From contig DYEF01000080.1 of the NCBI GenBank assembly GCA_020725805.1, positions 1 through 34,016 on the forward strand: 34,016 nt of DNA. Direction: 5' to 3'. Position 1 is the stretch's first letter, and every line of letters starts with the position of its first letter. Positions 1 through 8,501 of the stretch are shown one piece after another. The notes beneath the pieces are model-generated. The model was given only the letters and a program-made list of their open reading frames with translations. It was not told where the DNA came from and searched no databases. Source of the stretch: Bdellovibrio sp. Lineage in GTDB: Bacteria; Myxococcota; SpSt-1050. The position numbers and the translations under genes are program-made.

Positions 1-207
1 AAGATAGAAGGAACATCGGATCTGGATGAGAGATTTGTGGATAAAGTAACGGGGAATATAAAGAAAGAAGAGGTGGTAAGGTATATCGAGAGTGAGATAG
101 AAATAACCAAAAGAGCGATTGAAAATTACAAAAATGATCCTGAAAAGATAAAGAAGTATCAAAACAAACTAAAGAGGCTTGAAGAGTTGAGAGAGAGAAT
201 CAGATGA
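1..207 (+). CDS. 3' end of an unknown coiled-coil protein (partial)
   Basis: The last 68 codons of a gene whose 5' part lies outside the window; frame 1 is open from the first base to a TGA at 205-207. The fragment is rich in Lys, Glu, Arg and Ile, and its second half (from about EEVVRYIESEIEITKRAIE to the end) has a heptad-like pattern expected of an amphipathic helix or coiled coil. No catalytic motif is visible and I do not recognise the family. The reading frame is supported by its Lys/Glu-rich codons and AGA/AGG arginines, like the resident genes. The AT-rich stretch that follows has no clear terminator in this direction. Confidence 0.6.
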   Translation, partial: KIEGTSDLDERFVDKVTGNIKKEEVVRYIESEIEITKRAIENYKNDPEKIKKYQNKLKRLEELRERIR

Positions 208-401
208 AAAACAAAATGCTTCTTCTTTTATTTTTAGTTTAGTCTTTAATTTTTTTATATATCTAAAAAAACTATGTAATTTAACATTAACTATGTTGTA
301 ATAACATTGTCATACTCTTAGTTTTCTTTTTCAGAATAGTAGATGAAAATGTGTGGTTTATTTGGGCTTCAGAATAGGAAGTCGTTTCTGAAATATTCTA
401 A
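208..401. other. AT-rich intergenic stretch, no gene seen
   Basis: Between the stop of the partial plus-strand gene and the terminator of the convergent minus-strand lipoprotein gene the DNA is AT-rich with T-runs. No ORF with a ribosome binding site and no strong hairpin is apparent. A 14-base string TCAGAATAGTAGAT at 331-344 also occurs at 31583-31596; chance is a sufficient explanation at this window size. Confidence 0.5.
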
Positions 402-438
402 TTTAAAAAAATAAAAGGGCAGGGGGAGACCCCGCCCT
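402..438 (-). terminator. Rho-independent terminator of the Cys-rich lipoprotein gene
   Basis: On the minus strand GGGC-GGGG (437-430) pairs with CCCC-GCCC (425-417, with one bulged base at 421) around a TCTC loop, and is followed by a T-rich run (TTTTATTTTTTT, 416-405). The stem is GC-rich in an AT-rich surrounding and lies about 25 bases after the stop codon at 461. Confidence 0.85.
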
Positions 439-460
439 GATATAGTCTGATGAGTAATTC

Positions 461-2185
461 TTATGGAGTAGTACACTTACCGTTTCTGCAGATCTCTCCG
501 CATTTACACTCTGCATTCTGCTTGCACTCGGTCAATAGTGTCGGTGAACACTTGTTGGCAATACAATATGGTGTTACTGACGGACAGTCACACCCGTCGT
601 TGCAGCCTGTTACGCAGAAGCCATTGCTTGAGCAGTAATTTCCACAGGGGCAATCATTGTCTGTCGAGCATCTGTTTGTATTTCTGGGCTGGCAGAGACT
701 ATTTCTGCACACAAGAGGAGGATTCTGGTTTGGCGGACAATCACAGGAATACTTACACTTCTGAGCCTGAACACACTGGAAGTTCTGACACATATAGTTG
801 CACGGGCAGTCTGTTGTGGTGAAGCAGGCATTATCTGTTTTGGGAGTACAGATATTATTCTTGCATATCTCCTTTTCACCACAGTCACAGGCATCTATAC
901 ATTTCACTACCTTGGCGCATACGTTGTTGACGCAGGATTCTTCACAGGGACACTCTGTATCAGATGTACACTTATCAGGTGTCTTACTGCAGACCATATT
1001 TATACAGGATGGTTTTGTCGGGTCTTTACAGTCGCAGGAACTGTTACAGATATCGGTTGCTTTCTGGCAGGTACCATTTACGCATATCTGCATACAGGGG
1101 CAGTTGCGGTTGTCATTCCCGCAGTTGGGGGTATTGAGTTTCCCGCAGGTACCGTTTATACATATAGGATTGTCAGGAGGACAATCGCAGTTGGTCTCGC
1201 ATCCTTTCTGGCAGGTGTACTGGTACTGTGTCTCCACACAATGCTGATTGCAGGGACAGGGTTCGTAGCGGCAGTCATTTGTAACCTTATCCTTGCATAT
1301 ACCGTTTACACATACCTGATTTATCTTACAGTCGCAGCTCGTCATGCACTGTCCTGTACCATCCGAACAGATATTCCCGGCACAGTACTTACCACAGGGG
1401 CAGAGATTATTGTTGTTGTTGCAACCAACAAGAATCGGGTCATCGCATATTCCATTTACGCAGAGAGGTTTATCTTGGGGACAATCACAGGGGTCTTTGC
1501 AGTATGTCTTGCAGAGACTTGCCGGATCTTCTACGCACTTCCACTCAGGTGCGCACATATCGTAGTTTATCAACCCGTCACAGTCAGAGTACCAGCCTTC
1601 GGAACGGGTGCCCCAGTTCTTGCAATCAATCGTACAATCTTTACAGGTGGCAAATCTGATAAGGTTACCATCGCAGTCATACCAGCCTTCACTCTTTGTC
1701 CCGATCTTGTCACATATCGGCTTACACCCTTTATATTCACATACACATTCTGTTACAGTAGAACCGCTGGGGCAGTTGTAAAGTTTCTCCTCTCCCACTT
1801 TGCAGTACTGTACGCCCGTATCTGCTGAACCGGTGTCTGTGCCTGTATCTGCGGGTGTAACATCCTGTGACGAGGTGTCACCGGTTATGTCTTCGGCAGT
1901 AATATCCTCACCGGGTTCGGTATCCGCAGGCTCTGTATCCTCTGTCCCGCCATCAGGATTAAGGATTACATCATCCTCACCGGAATCGGGCTTGCTGACA
2001 TCTGCGGTTGCGTCCGTTTGTTCAGTATCTTTCCCTGCTGTATCCTTTATAACATCTGTAAACAGGACATCCTGCAGAGATACATCCTGACCATTTCCTC
2101 CCGGCTCTGTTACTGTACTTCCGCATCCACTAAAATATGCCGTAGCAAGAACCAGAACGAATAAAAGGATTGAATTTCTGAGCAT
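461..2185 (-). CDS. Cys-rich repeat lipoprotein with Asp/Thr-rich linker
   Basis: A 574-residue predicted outer-surface or periplasmic lipoprotein. The start at 2185 is chosen because AAAGGAGG lies 7 bases upstream; an in-frame ATG 33 bases earlier would place the RBS inside the gene. Residues 1-21 are a lipoprotein signal peptide with lipobox FSGC (Cys21). Residues about 25-125 are a low-complexity linker of Asp, Thr, Glu and Val (repeated QDV, DT, EDIT). From about residue 125 the protein is Cys-rich; the C-terminal two thirds consist of about seven double units of roughly 48 residues, each with a 'CDC...C(V/I)NGxC' half and a 'CPC...C...C' half, probably disulfide-linked mini-domains. No enzyme motif is seen. 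The architecture resembles adhesin or scaffold lipoproteins of Myxococcota-like bacteria, but the function is unknown. The gene has its own promoter and terminator. Confidence 0.9.
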   Translation of the reverse strand: MLRNSILLFVLVLATAYFSGCGSTVTEPGGNGQDVSLQDVLFTDVIKDTAGKDTEQTDATADVSKPDSGEDDVILNPDGGTEDTEPADTEPGEDITAEDITGDTSSQDVTPADTGTDTGSADTGVQYCKVGEEKLYNCPSGSTVTECVCEYKGCKPICDKIGTKSEGWYDCDGNLIRFATCKDCTIDCKNWGTRSEGWYSDCDGLINYDMCAPEWKCVEDPASLCKTYCKDPCDCPQDKPLCVNGICDDPILVGCNNNNNLCPCGKYCAGNICSDGTGQCMTSCDCKINQVCVNGICKDKVTNDCRYEPCPCNQHCVETQYQYTCQKGCETNCDCPPDNPICINGTCGKLNTPNCGNDNRNCPCMQICVNGTCQKATDICNSSCDCKDPTKPSCINMVCSKTPDKCTSDTECPCEESCVNNVCAKVVKCIDACDCGEKEICKNNICTPKTDNACFTTTDCPCNYMCQNFQCVQAQKCKYSCDCPPNQNPPLVCRNSLCQPRNTNRCSTDNDCPCGNYCSSNGFCVTGCNDGCDCPSVTPYCIANKCSPTLLTECKQNAECKCGEICRNGKCTTP

Positions 2186-2219
2186 TCCTGAACCTCCTTT
2201 AAGGGTCAATTTGAACAAT

Positions 2220-2248
2220 ATTTTAACACCACATTAAGATTAATGCAA
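2220..2248 (-). promoter_or_regulatory. Sigma70-like promoter of the Cys-rich lipoprotein gene
   Basis: On the minus strand TTGCAT (2248-2243), a 17-base spacer, then TAAAAT (2225-2220). The predicted transcript starts near 2213, about 28 bases upstream of the ATG at 2185, and includes the AAAGGAGG site. It is back to back with the plus-strand promoter at 2259-2287. Confidence 0.65.
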
Positions 2249-2258
2249 ATTTTTTAAT

Positions 2259-2287
2259 TTGCCATTTCGCATCAGATACAATATTAT
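2259..2287 (+). promoter_or_regulatory. Sigma70-like promoter of the glycosyltransferase operon
   Basis: TTGCCA (2259-2264), a 17-base spacer, then TATTAT (2282-2287). The predicted start site is around 2294, only a few bases before the ATG at 2298, so the message would have little or no leader. This also argues against the in-frame TTG at 2259 as translation start. Confidence 0.6.
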
Positions 2288-2297
2288 CCGATATCCT

Positions 2298-3404
2298 ATG
2301 AATATAGCATTTGTGCACGAATGGATATCCGATATAGGAGGTTCCGAGAAGGTTTTAAGAGAACTAATCGGCCTCTATCCCGATTATCATCTCTTTACTT
2401 TGTTTTATAAAAAGGAGAGTCTCAGAAAGATAGGTATTGAGGAGAAGAAGGTATCTGCAAGTTTTTTGAATAAAATAGCGGGGGTACACAGGATTTACCG
2501 TTCACTCCTTCCTCTCTTCCCTTCGGCAGTTGAGAGCCTGAATGTAAAGGATTTTGATATCATTTTCTCGTCGAGTCATATTGCGGCCAAGGGTATTATT
2601 CCGAAGCCGTATCAGATTCATATATGTTATTGTCACACACCTGCCAGATATTTATGGGATATGTCTAACGACTATCTGAAAACAAAGGGGCTTGACAAAG
2701 GCATTCTATCTGTCTTTTCGCATACTGTACTGAATTACCTGAGGCTCTGGGATGTATCTACGTCGAACCGTGTTGATTTTTTTATTGCCAACTCGGAACA
2801 TACAAGAAAAAGGATAAAAAAATATTACAACCGGGAGTCTGTGGTAATATATCCGCCGGTTGATACTGAAAGGTTCAGCTGCGGCAAAAAGGAGAATTAC
2901 TTTCTTTTCCTGTCGAGACTCGTGCCTTATAAGAGGGCCGATATCGCCGTCAGGGCATTCTCGGAGCTGGATCTGCCACTTGTGGTTGCAGGAGACGGAC
3001 CGGAACTGAGAAGATTAAAAAGTATTTCATCGAAAAATATCGAATTTACCGGATATATTTCTGACGAAGAGGTGGCAAGATATCTTTCAGAGGCAAAGGC
3101 GCTCATATATCCGTCAGAAGAGGATTTTGGTATAACTATAGTTGAGGCACTTGCGTCAGGGACTCCTGTAATAGCATTCGGCAGAGGAGGGGCTGCCGAA
3201 ATAGTGAGGAGTATCGGAAAATCCGAACGCCCGACCGGTATCCTCTTTAATAGCCAGACCACAGAGGACCTGAAAAGCGCCGTAAGAAAATTTCAGAGAG
3301 AGGAAGATATATTTATTCAGAAAGAACTCGTTGAATCTGCAAAACGGTTTTCCAAAGAGAGATTCAGAAGAGAAATAACAGAGTTTGTCAGTAAAATAAA
3401 ATGA
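2298..3404 (+). CDS. GT4-family (GT-B fold) glycosyltransferase
   Basis: A 368-residue cytosolic glycosyltransferase expected to transfer a sugar from a nucleotide donor onto a lipid-linked glycan. The N-terminus MNIAFVHEW with a Gly-Gly (DIGGSEK) loop is typical of GT4 enzymes. The C-terminal Rossmann half has YFLFLSRLVPYKR, VVAGDGPE and the donor-binding EX7E-type segment EEDFGITIVEALASGTPVIA followed by GGAAE. The start at 2298 is preferred over a TTG at 2259 because that base lies in the promoter -35 box and MNIAFVHE is the family's usual beginning; no Shine-Dalgarno is seen. The stop overlaps the next gene by four bases (ATGA), so the two are probably translationally coupled. The substrate cannot be deduced. 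Confidence 0.93.
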   Translation: MNIAFVHEWISDIGGSEKVLRELIGLYPDYHLFTLFYKKESLRKIGIEEKKVSASFLNKIAGVHRIYRSLLPLFPSAVESLNVKDFDIIFSSSHIAAKGIIPKPYQIHICYCHTPARYLWDMSNDYLKTKGLDKGILSVFSHTVLNYLRLWDVSTSNRVDFFIANSEHTRKRIKKYYNRESVVIYPPVDTERFSCGKKENYFLFLSRLVPYKRADIAVRAFSELDLPLVVAGDGPELRRLKSISSKNIEFTGYISDEEVARYLSEAKALIYPSEEDFGITIVEALASGTPVIAFGRGGAAEIVRSIGKSERPTGILFNSQTTEDLKSAVRKFQREEDIFIQKELVESAKRFSKERFRREITEFVSKIK

Positions 3405-4612
3405 CAAAGACATATCTTGCAATCATAACCGGTATTTTCATAGTATCACTGAGTATTACGATAGTCGGTGTGGAGATATCGCTCTTTCTTCTGCTTACTT
3501 TTATCCTTTCGAGATATCTCACCGTCAGGGAAATAAATCTGAGACAGCCGCTGTTTAAGGAGACAATACTGATACCGGTATTGGCTGTGATATCTGTCTT
3601 CTTTTCCAGAGAGGGGGTAACCAGCTGGAATAATTTTTCCGCCTTCTGGGTTTTTTTCTCCTATCCGGTCCTGTATTATTCAGTGCAGAATCTGGATTAC
3701 CGGTATATTGAGAAGGCTCTCAATATATCGATAGTTGTCTCTGTCGTTCTGTCTGTTTATGCTATAGTTCAGCACTTCACGGGCCTCAACCTGTTCGGAA
3801 ATGTTGTGAGGCATTCTCCGGATGGTGTCAGATATCTGTCAACAGCACAGTTCAATAAACATTCAACGTTTGCCTTTACAACAACTTTTATCCTTTCATA
3901 TACAATCATAAGGCTTTTTATGCATCAGATATCGGTCAGGGAGAAGATTCTTCTGGCCATTTCTTCTGTTATAATGCTTTATGCAGTACTGTTTTCATAT
4001 GTGAGGGCGCCGATTATTACAGCGATAGCGGGAGCGACTCTCATCCTCTTTCTGATAAGAAAAAAATATATTCTTTATCCGATATCCGTAGTATTTCTGA
4101 TTCTGTTTTCGCTGTACATTATTAGTCCTTCTGTAATCACCAAATATACCGAAAGCATCTCTGCGCAGTCTGAATCCGGCTGGCAGAGACTATTTATCTA
4201 TAAGAGGGCACTCGAGATGTATGCCGATAATCCGGGTACCGGGATTGGATTTGGTAATTTTACACACTACACATATATGTTTTTCGACAGCCTCTACAGG
4301 GATTTTCAGGTCAGGTGCCATGCACACAATCTCTATCTGCAGTATCTGCTTGAGATGGGAGTTATAGGATTTGTATTTATACTCTATCTGATATTCAGTT
4401 TTTCAAGATTCAGTTTCTCAATCAGAAGAAAGATTACGGAACGCAGGGAGTTTTCGCTCTATCTGTGGGGGAATCTTGTCTTTATTATAATAGTTCTTTC
4501 GAGTCTTATGCAATGCTCAATTTACGACGGACATATAGCCTTCTTCTTCTTCTTCGCAATGGCGATAGTTATGAATCTGTACCAAAAATACAAAGACCCG
4601 GTTGTAAATTGA
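3401..4612 (+). CDS. O-antigen ligase / Wzy-like polytopic membrane protein
   Basis: A 403-residue inner-membrane protein with about ten to twelve hydrophobic segments. A large soluble loop around residues 255-310 contains the Wzy_C/WaaL-type features: ESGWQRLFIYKRALEMY, then NPGTGIGFGNF, then the HAHNLYLQYLLEMGVIG segment shared by O-antigen ligases and some polymerases. Members join or polymerise lipid-linked glycans on the periplasmic face. The ATG overlaps the stop of the glycosyltransferase gene, so the pair acts on the same glycan. Ligase and polymerase cannot be told apart by sequence alone, so no symbol is given. Confidence 0.87.
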   Translation: MTKTYLAIITGIFIVSLSITIVGVEISLFLLLTFILSRYLTVREINLRQPLFKETILIPVLAVISVFFSREGVTSWNNFSAFWVFFSYPVLYYSVQNLDYRYIEKALNISIVVSVVLSVYAIVQHFTGLNLFGNVVRHSPDGVRYLSTAQFNKHSTFAFTTTFILSYTIIRLFMHQISVREKILLAISSVIMLYAVLFSYVRAPIITAIAGATLILFLIRKKYILYPISVVFLILFSLYIISPSVITKYTESISAQSESGWQRLFIYKRALEMYADNPGTGIGFGNFTHYTYMFFDSLYRDFQVRCHAHNLYLQYLLEMGVIGFVFILYLIFSFSRFSFSIRRKITERREFSLYLWGNLVFIIIVLSSLMQCSIYDGHIAFFFFFAMAIVMNLYQKYKDPVVN

Positions 4613-4672
4613 GATTGTCTTTCAACAAAATAGCGAATAAAATAACCTGAATCTCTATTAGAGGAGAATGGG

Positions 4673-7615
4673 ATGAAAAAACTTAATCATTTTTTCCTGT
4701 GTATTTTAATACTAATTTATTATTCCTGTGAAGATGGGAACATCAAATCATCAGATGAACTTGTTCAGTATACTGATATTATTTTTAATGATTCAGCAAC
4801 AGATAGTATTTATTCTGATATTTCAGAAGATGCAGTGTATCAGGATACAACTGCAGATACCAAAGATGTGATTATCACTGACAATGAAGAAATATTTGCA
4901 GATGATTTCCTCTCTGACATCTCAGAAGACCTCGTTATTTCGGATAGTTCGTATGATATTGCGGCTGACCAGGGCTTCGTTTATGATGCAGATTCTCAAG
5001 ATGCAATTGTTTCACAGGATGGAGAATTTAAATATGCATCTGTGAGAAGTGATAATGGCCGTCCTGAGTTGTTTATAAATAACACAAAGACACCACCATT
5101 GATATTCTTTGGCTCAAATACATTTATTGGCTCTGCCATAATCTGCAGTCTTTCTCAGATAGTGCAGGTCTGTGAGGGCACTTTTACGGCTGTTGATAGT
5201 TACAATGATGCTAATGTGCATATTGAACTGGGACTCGGTGTTCCGGCAACGGTCTGGATTGATAATATAGAACTAATTGACCTTGAGACTAATGAAAATC
5301 TGGTTTTGGGCGGAGATTTCGAGACAGGGGAATGGCAAAATTACTGGGTTCTATTTACGGGATCTGGCGGTGAGGCATACATTAATGTTGAAAATAATGA
5401 GTTAAAACTTGAAGTAATAAACACAGGCACTCAGGGTTTTTCTGTGCATATATATCAGAAAAAGAATGTACAGCTCATTAAAGGACACAGATACAGAGTT
5501 GCAGCCTCATTGAGAGCCGACAGAGTTAGAGATGCAAGACTCTTTGTAGTTCAGCAGGGAGGCAATTGGAGATTCTACAGCAACAACTCAAATTCAAAAG
5601 TACTTAATGAATTATCACTTGCATCCTCCTCAGGGATACAGATTCACTCCACTCAACTGCCATCATTCTGGCCAGATGAAGAAAATCTTGAAACAGAATT
5701 TGGATATGCAGACCAGACTATAGAAACAATGATATCAAGGGATAATAAAGGAAAGTTTATTCTGCGATTCTATATCAATCCGGCTTTTTGGTGGAAGAAT
5801 AAGTACCCGGATGAAATGATGAAATACGAAGACTCAGGTACCGGTTCCCTGCCGTCAGTAGCATCTGTTGTCTGGAGAGAGGATGGCGAAAAAATTCTCA
5901 GACAGTTCATCCGACATATAGAAGAGAAATACAGCGAAAAGATTATTGGATATCACCTCTCGGGACAGAATACGGATGAGTGGTTTTATAATGACTCGTG
6001 GGAGCATATGTCCGGTTTTGAAAAACCGTTTTCGGTTGCATTTCGGTGGTTCATCAGAGAAAAATATCACGACTCGCTTACTGAACTCAGAGATGCCTAC
6101 AATAACCCACTGATTGTTTTTGAGGATATAGATATTCCATCTTTTGAGGAAAGAAAAAGCGGGGGGAAGGGTATATTTTACGACCCGGAAAAAGAACAGC
6201 TTAAAATCGATTATCTGGAATTTCACAATTTCATAATGGCGGACACCATTGAAAATTTTGCACGCATTATCAAGGAAGAGACAGATAATCAGAAACTTGT
6301 TATATATTTCTATGGTTATTTGTTTGAACTGGGACTTCAGCCCTATGGCTCTCAGTTTGGAGGTCATCAGGCATTATCAAAGATTCTTAATTCTGCGTAT
6401 ATTGACATGATTGCCTCTCCAATATCCTATTTTGACAGAGAACTTGGAGGCAGTGCACCGTTTATGTCTGCAGTAGATTCCATAAGCCTTCACAATAAGA
6501 TATTTATCAATGAGGACGACACAAGGACATATATATCTGATGACCTTGGCTTTGGACACATCTATACACTCGAAGGTACAATCTGGGCACACATAAGGAA
6601 TTTTGCAAACATATTAGTCAGAGGAATGGGAACCTGGTGGATGGATCTGGGAGGGACAGGCTGGCTAAATGACGAGAGTCTCTGGAATAACATCTCAAAT
6701 CTCAGGGGAATATATCTTGAAGAGATGACCGAGCCAATACTTTATAGACCAGAAATTGCAGTAATAACTGACCCTGAAAGTCTGTATTATATATCGGCCG
6801 GCAGAGACCTGACCAGCCCGTTGCTGTATTATTTCAGGAAGGAGATTAACAGAATCGGTGCACCAGTCGGATATTATCTCTTTGAAGACCTCATTGCAGG
6901 AAAAATCCCGGATGCAAAATTTTATATAATGCTTGATACATTCTCGATCAACCAGCAGGAGAGGTCAGCAATCGATAAAATACTTAAAAGAAATGGAAAA
7001 ATATCTCTATGGTTCTATGCCCCCGGATATATTGACAAAAAGGGTGCAAATGCCGAAAAGATCAGTTCACTGATAGGAATACCTGTGAAAGAGATTTCAA
7101 ATGTTAATTCGTATGCCAAGTGGTATGCAGGAGATATGCTTGTACAGGGGCTTTCCGGTGAATTTGATACAAAAGTTTCGTTCAATCCAAAATTCGGTGT
7201 AGAGACTCTTCCTGAATATAATAACGTAATAACTCCTCTTGCTCAGTATATCGGAACATCTGATACCTTTTCTGTTGTGGTAAAACGGGAAAGCAATTAT
7301 ACCATTGCATATAGTTCAGCGCTCTATCTCCCGTCAAGGTTTCTGAGAAATCTGGCAGAAGAGGCGGGTGTTTTCATTTATCTGGACACTGATGACGTTG
7401 TTCAGACAAACGGCAGGTGGCTCTCTGTGACCCTTACAAGCGGGCAGGAAGGCAAGGTATATCTCAGAACAATAAAATTGCCGGGCAAATATGATATATA
7501 TGACCCTTTAAACAGAATTTACATAGCTAAAAATACTGATTACTTTGCTCTAAATTTGAATTTTGGAGAGACAAAATTATTTAAACTAATAAATACTGAT
7601 GACCTGAACAGATAA
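4673..7615 (+). CDS. Lipoprotein with carbohydrate-binding and GH42-like beta-galactosidase domains
   Basis: A 980-residue lipoprotein starting at an ATG after GAGGAG. The signal peptide ends with lipobox YYSC (Cys19), followed by an Asp/Ser-rich linker to about residue 120. Residues about 120-300 form a beta-sandwich resembling a CBM_4_9 module (LVLGGDFETGEWQNYW, then GHRYRVAASLRADR). From about residue 300 the sequence resembles GH42 / clan GH-A beta-galactosidases: YHLSGQNTDEWFY places a candidate acid/base at Glu436, and FINEDDTRTYIS a candidate nucleophile at Glu614. A region from about 730 resembles the trimerisation (Rossmann-like) domain of GH42. It probably cleaves galactose-type or other glycosides at the cell surface. 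It lies 60 bases after the glycan ligase-like gene, so polysaccharide turnover is a natural guess. The exact glycoside hydrolase family and substrate are uncertain. Confidence 0.83.
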   Translation: MKKLNHFFLCILILIYYSCEDGNIKSSDELVQYTDIIFNDSATDSIYSDISEDAVYQDTTADTKDVIITDNEEIFADDFLSDISEDLVISDSSYDIAADQGFVYDADSQDAIVSQDGEFKYASVRSDNGRPELFINNTKTPPLIFFGSNTFIGSAIICSLSQIVQVCEGTFTAVDSYNDANVHIELGLGVPATVWIDNIELIDLETNENLVLGGDFETGEWQNYWVLFTGSGGEAYINVENNELKLEVINTGTQGFSVHIYQKKNVQLIKGHRYRVAASLRADRVRDARLFVVQQGGNWRFYSNNSNSKVLNELSLASSSGIQIHSTQLPSFWPDEENLETEFGYADQTIETMISRDNKGKFILRFYINPAFWWKNKYPDEMMKYEDSGTGSLPSVASVVWREDGEKILRQFIRHIEEKYSEKIIGYHLSGQNTDEWFYNDSWEHMSGFEKPFSVAFRWFIREKYHDSLTELRDAYNNPLIVFEDIDIPSFEERKSGGKGIFYDPEKEQLKIDYLEFHNFIMADTIENFARIIKEETDNQKLVIYFYGYLFELGLQPYGSQFGGHQALSKILNSAYIDMIASPISYFDRELGGSAPFMSAVDSISLHNKIFINEDDTRTYISDDLGFGHIYTLEGTIWAHIRNFANILVRGMGTWWMDLGGTGWLNDESLWNNISNLRGIYLEEMTEPILYRPEIAVITDPESLYYISAGRDLTSPLLYYFRKEINRIGAPVGYYLFEDLIAGKIPDAKFYIMLDTFSINQQERSAIDKILKRNGKISLWFYAPGYIDKKGANAEKISSLIGIPVKEISNVNSYAKWYAGDMLVQGLSGEFDTKVSFNPKFGVETLPEYNNVITPLAQYIGTSDTFSVVVKRESNYTIAYSSALYLPSRFLRNLAEEAGVFIYLDTDDVVQTNGRWLSVTLTSGQEGKVYLRTIKLPGKYDIYDPLNRIYIAKNTDYFALNLNFGETKLFKLINTDDLNR

Positions 7616-7778
7616 ACACAAAAATAATCTGAGACCTGCTCTTTCCCCAATTGGGAATTTGTGGTGAGTCAAGTATCTTTAATATGTTAATATTTAAGAA
7701 AAATTTTTCTCACTATTTCACGATATACCATTTCTAAATACCTTTACTTTGTATATTATTTATCAGGAGTAATTATAT

Positions 7779-8501
7779 TCAGCTATTTGAAGCTATTTTA
7801 TTTCTGAAAGATTTAAGTTTTTCCATCACATCTTTTGTAACGATTGGTCCGTGACCTGAACAAATAATATCTATTGGAGGTGGATTACTAAGAAACTCAT
7901 ATAATCTTTTATGACACTCTTTAACATTACTCGAATACTGCTTTACAGCAGCAAAGAGCTGTTCTTTTCTCCCTATTGCCGGTATACCTGTAAAGAGCAC
8001 ATCTCCCGAGAAGAGGATTTTGGATGGTCTGTGATAGATGAAGACAGAACCCTCTGTATGACCGAACATCTCAAAAATTTCAAAATCTTTGTTTTCAAAT
8101 TGTTCTAAAGGAAGTACGTTTTTACAAATAGCCGGCTTTTTGTTCTCGAATATTATCAGAATATCATCGTAGAACTCACCGATTCCATAGGGGATTTTTG
8201 GTGGTCTTCTCTCTCCTTTCAAGAATGGCAGGTCGTTTTTATGGGCATAGACATTTGCTCCAAATCTCTTGGAGAGGTATTCAGCATTTGCGGCGTGGTC
8301 CGAATGCCTGTGTGTTAAAAGAATTGCCTTTATATCACCCTCTCTTCTGACTCTGTAATATCTCAGACTGAGCAGAATAGCCGGGAGTTCTGCTGTGTGT
8401 CCGGAGTCAATCAGATATCTTTCGCCGTTATTATCTGTAAACAGCCAGACATTTGAAATAATTGTCCTGAGTCTTTTTACAGTATAACTTTCTCTTACCA
8501 T
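7779..8501 (-). CDS. Metallo-beta-lactamase-fold hydrolase
   Basis: A 240-residue cytosolic protein with a complete di-metal site: THRHSDH gives His64, His66, Asp68 and His69; FGHTEGS gives His148; FSGDVLF gives Asp167; and CSGHGP gives His217. That is the glyoxalase II / beta-lactamase-like arrangement for hydrolysis of thioesters, lactones or related substrates. No signal peptide is present. The start codon overlaps the stop of the upstream lipoprotein gene (AAATGGTAA, 7 bases shared), indicating translational coupling, although one product is exported and the other is not. The substrate cannot be inferred. Family assignment is secure; a specific name such as gloB is not. Confidence 0.9.
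   Translation of the reverse strand: MVRESYTVKRLRTIISNVWLFTDNNGERYLIDSGHTAELPAILLSLRYYRVRREGDIKAILLTHRHSDHAANAEYLSKRFGANVYAHKNDLPFLKGERRPPKIPYGIGEFYDDILIIFENKKPAICKNVLPLEQFENKDFEIFEMFGHTEGSVFIYHRPSKILFSGDVLFTGIPAIGRKEQLFAAVKQYSSNVKECHKRLYEFLSNPPPIDIICSGHGPIVTKDVMEKLKSFRNKIASNS

Noticed and set aside
331-344. Shared 14-base string with 31583-31596 as a repeat element
   Set aside because: A 14-base match between two AT-rich places in 34 kb is expected by chance, and the flanks do not match.
1241-1828. A 195-codon plus-strand frame opposite the Cys-rich lipoprotein gene
   Set aside because: It is the mirror of a Cys-repeat coding region; its apparent hydrophobic sequence comes from the antisense of repeated cysteine codons.
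2259-2297. Upstream TTG start for the glycosyltransferase
   Set aside because: It begins in the -35 box of the only good promoter, and the family N-terminus is MNIAFVHE at 2298.
5855-6367. A 170-codon open frame on the minus strand inside the GH42-like gene
   Set aside because: It lies wholly within a well-supported gene on the other strand, has no recognisable domain and no ribosome binding site.
7651-7666. TTCCC-CAATT-GGGAA hairpin after the GH42-like gene as a terminator
   Set aside because: The stem is only five pairs and no T-run follows on either strand.
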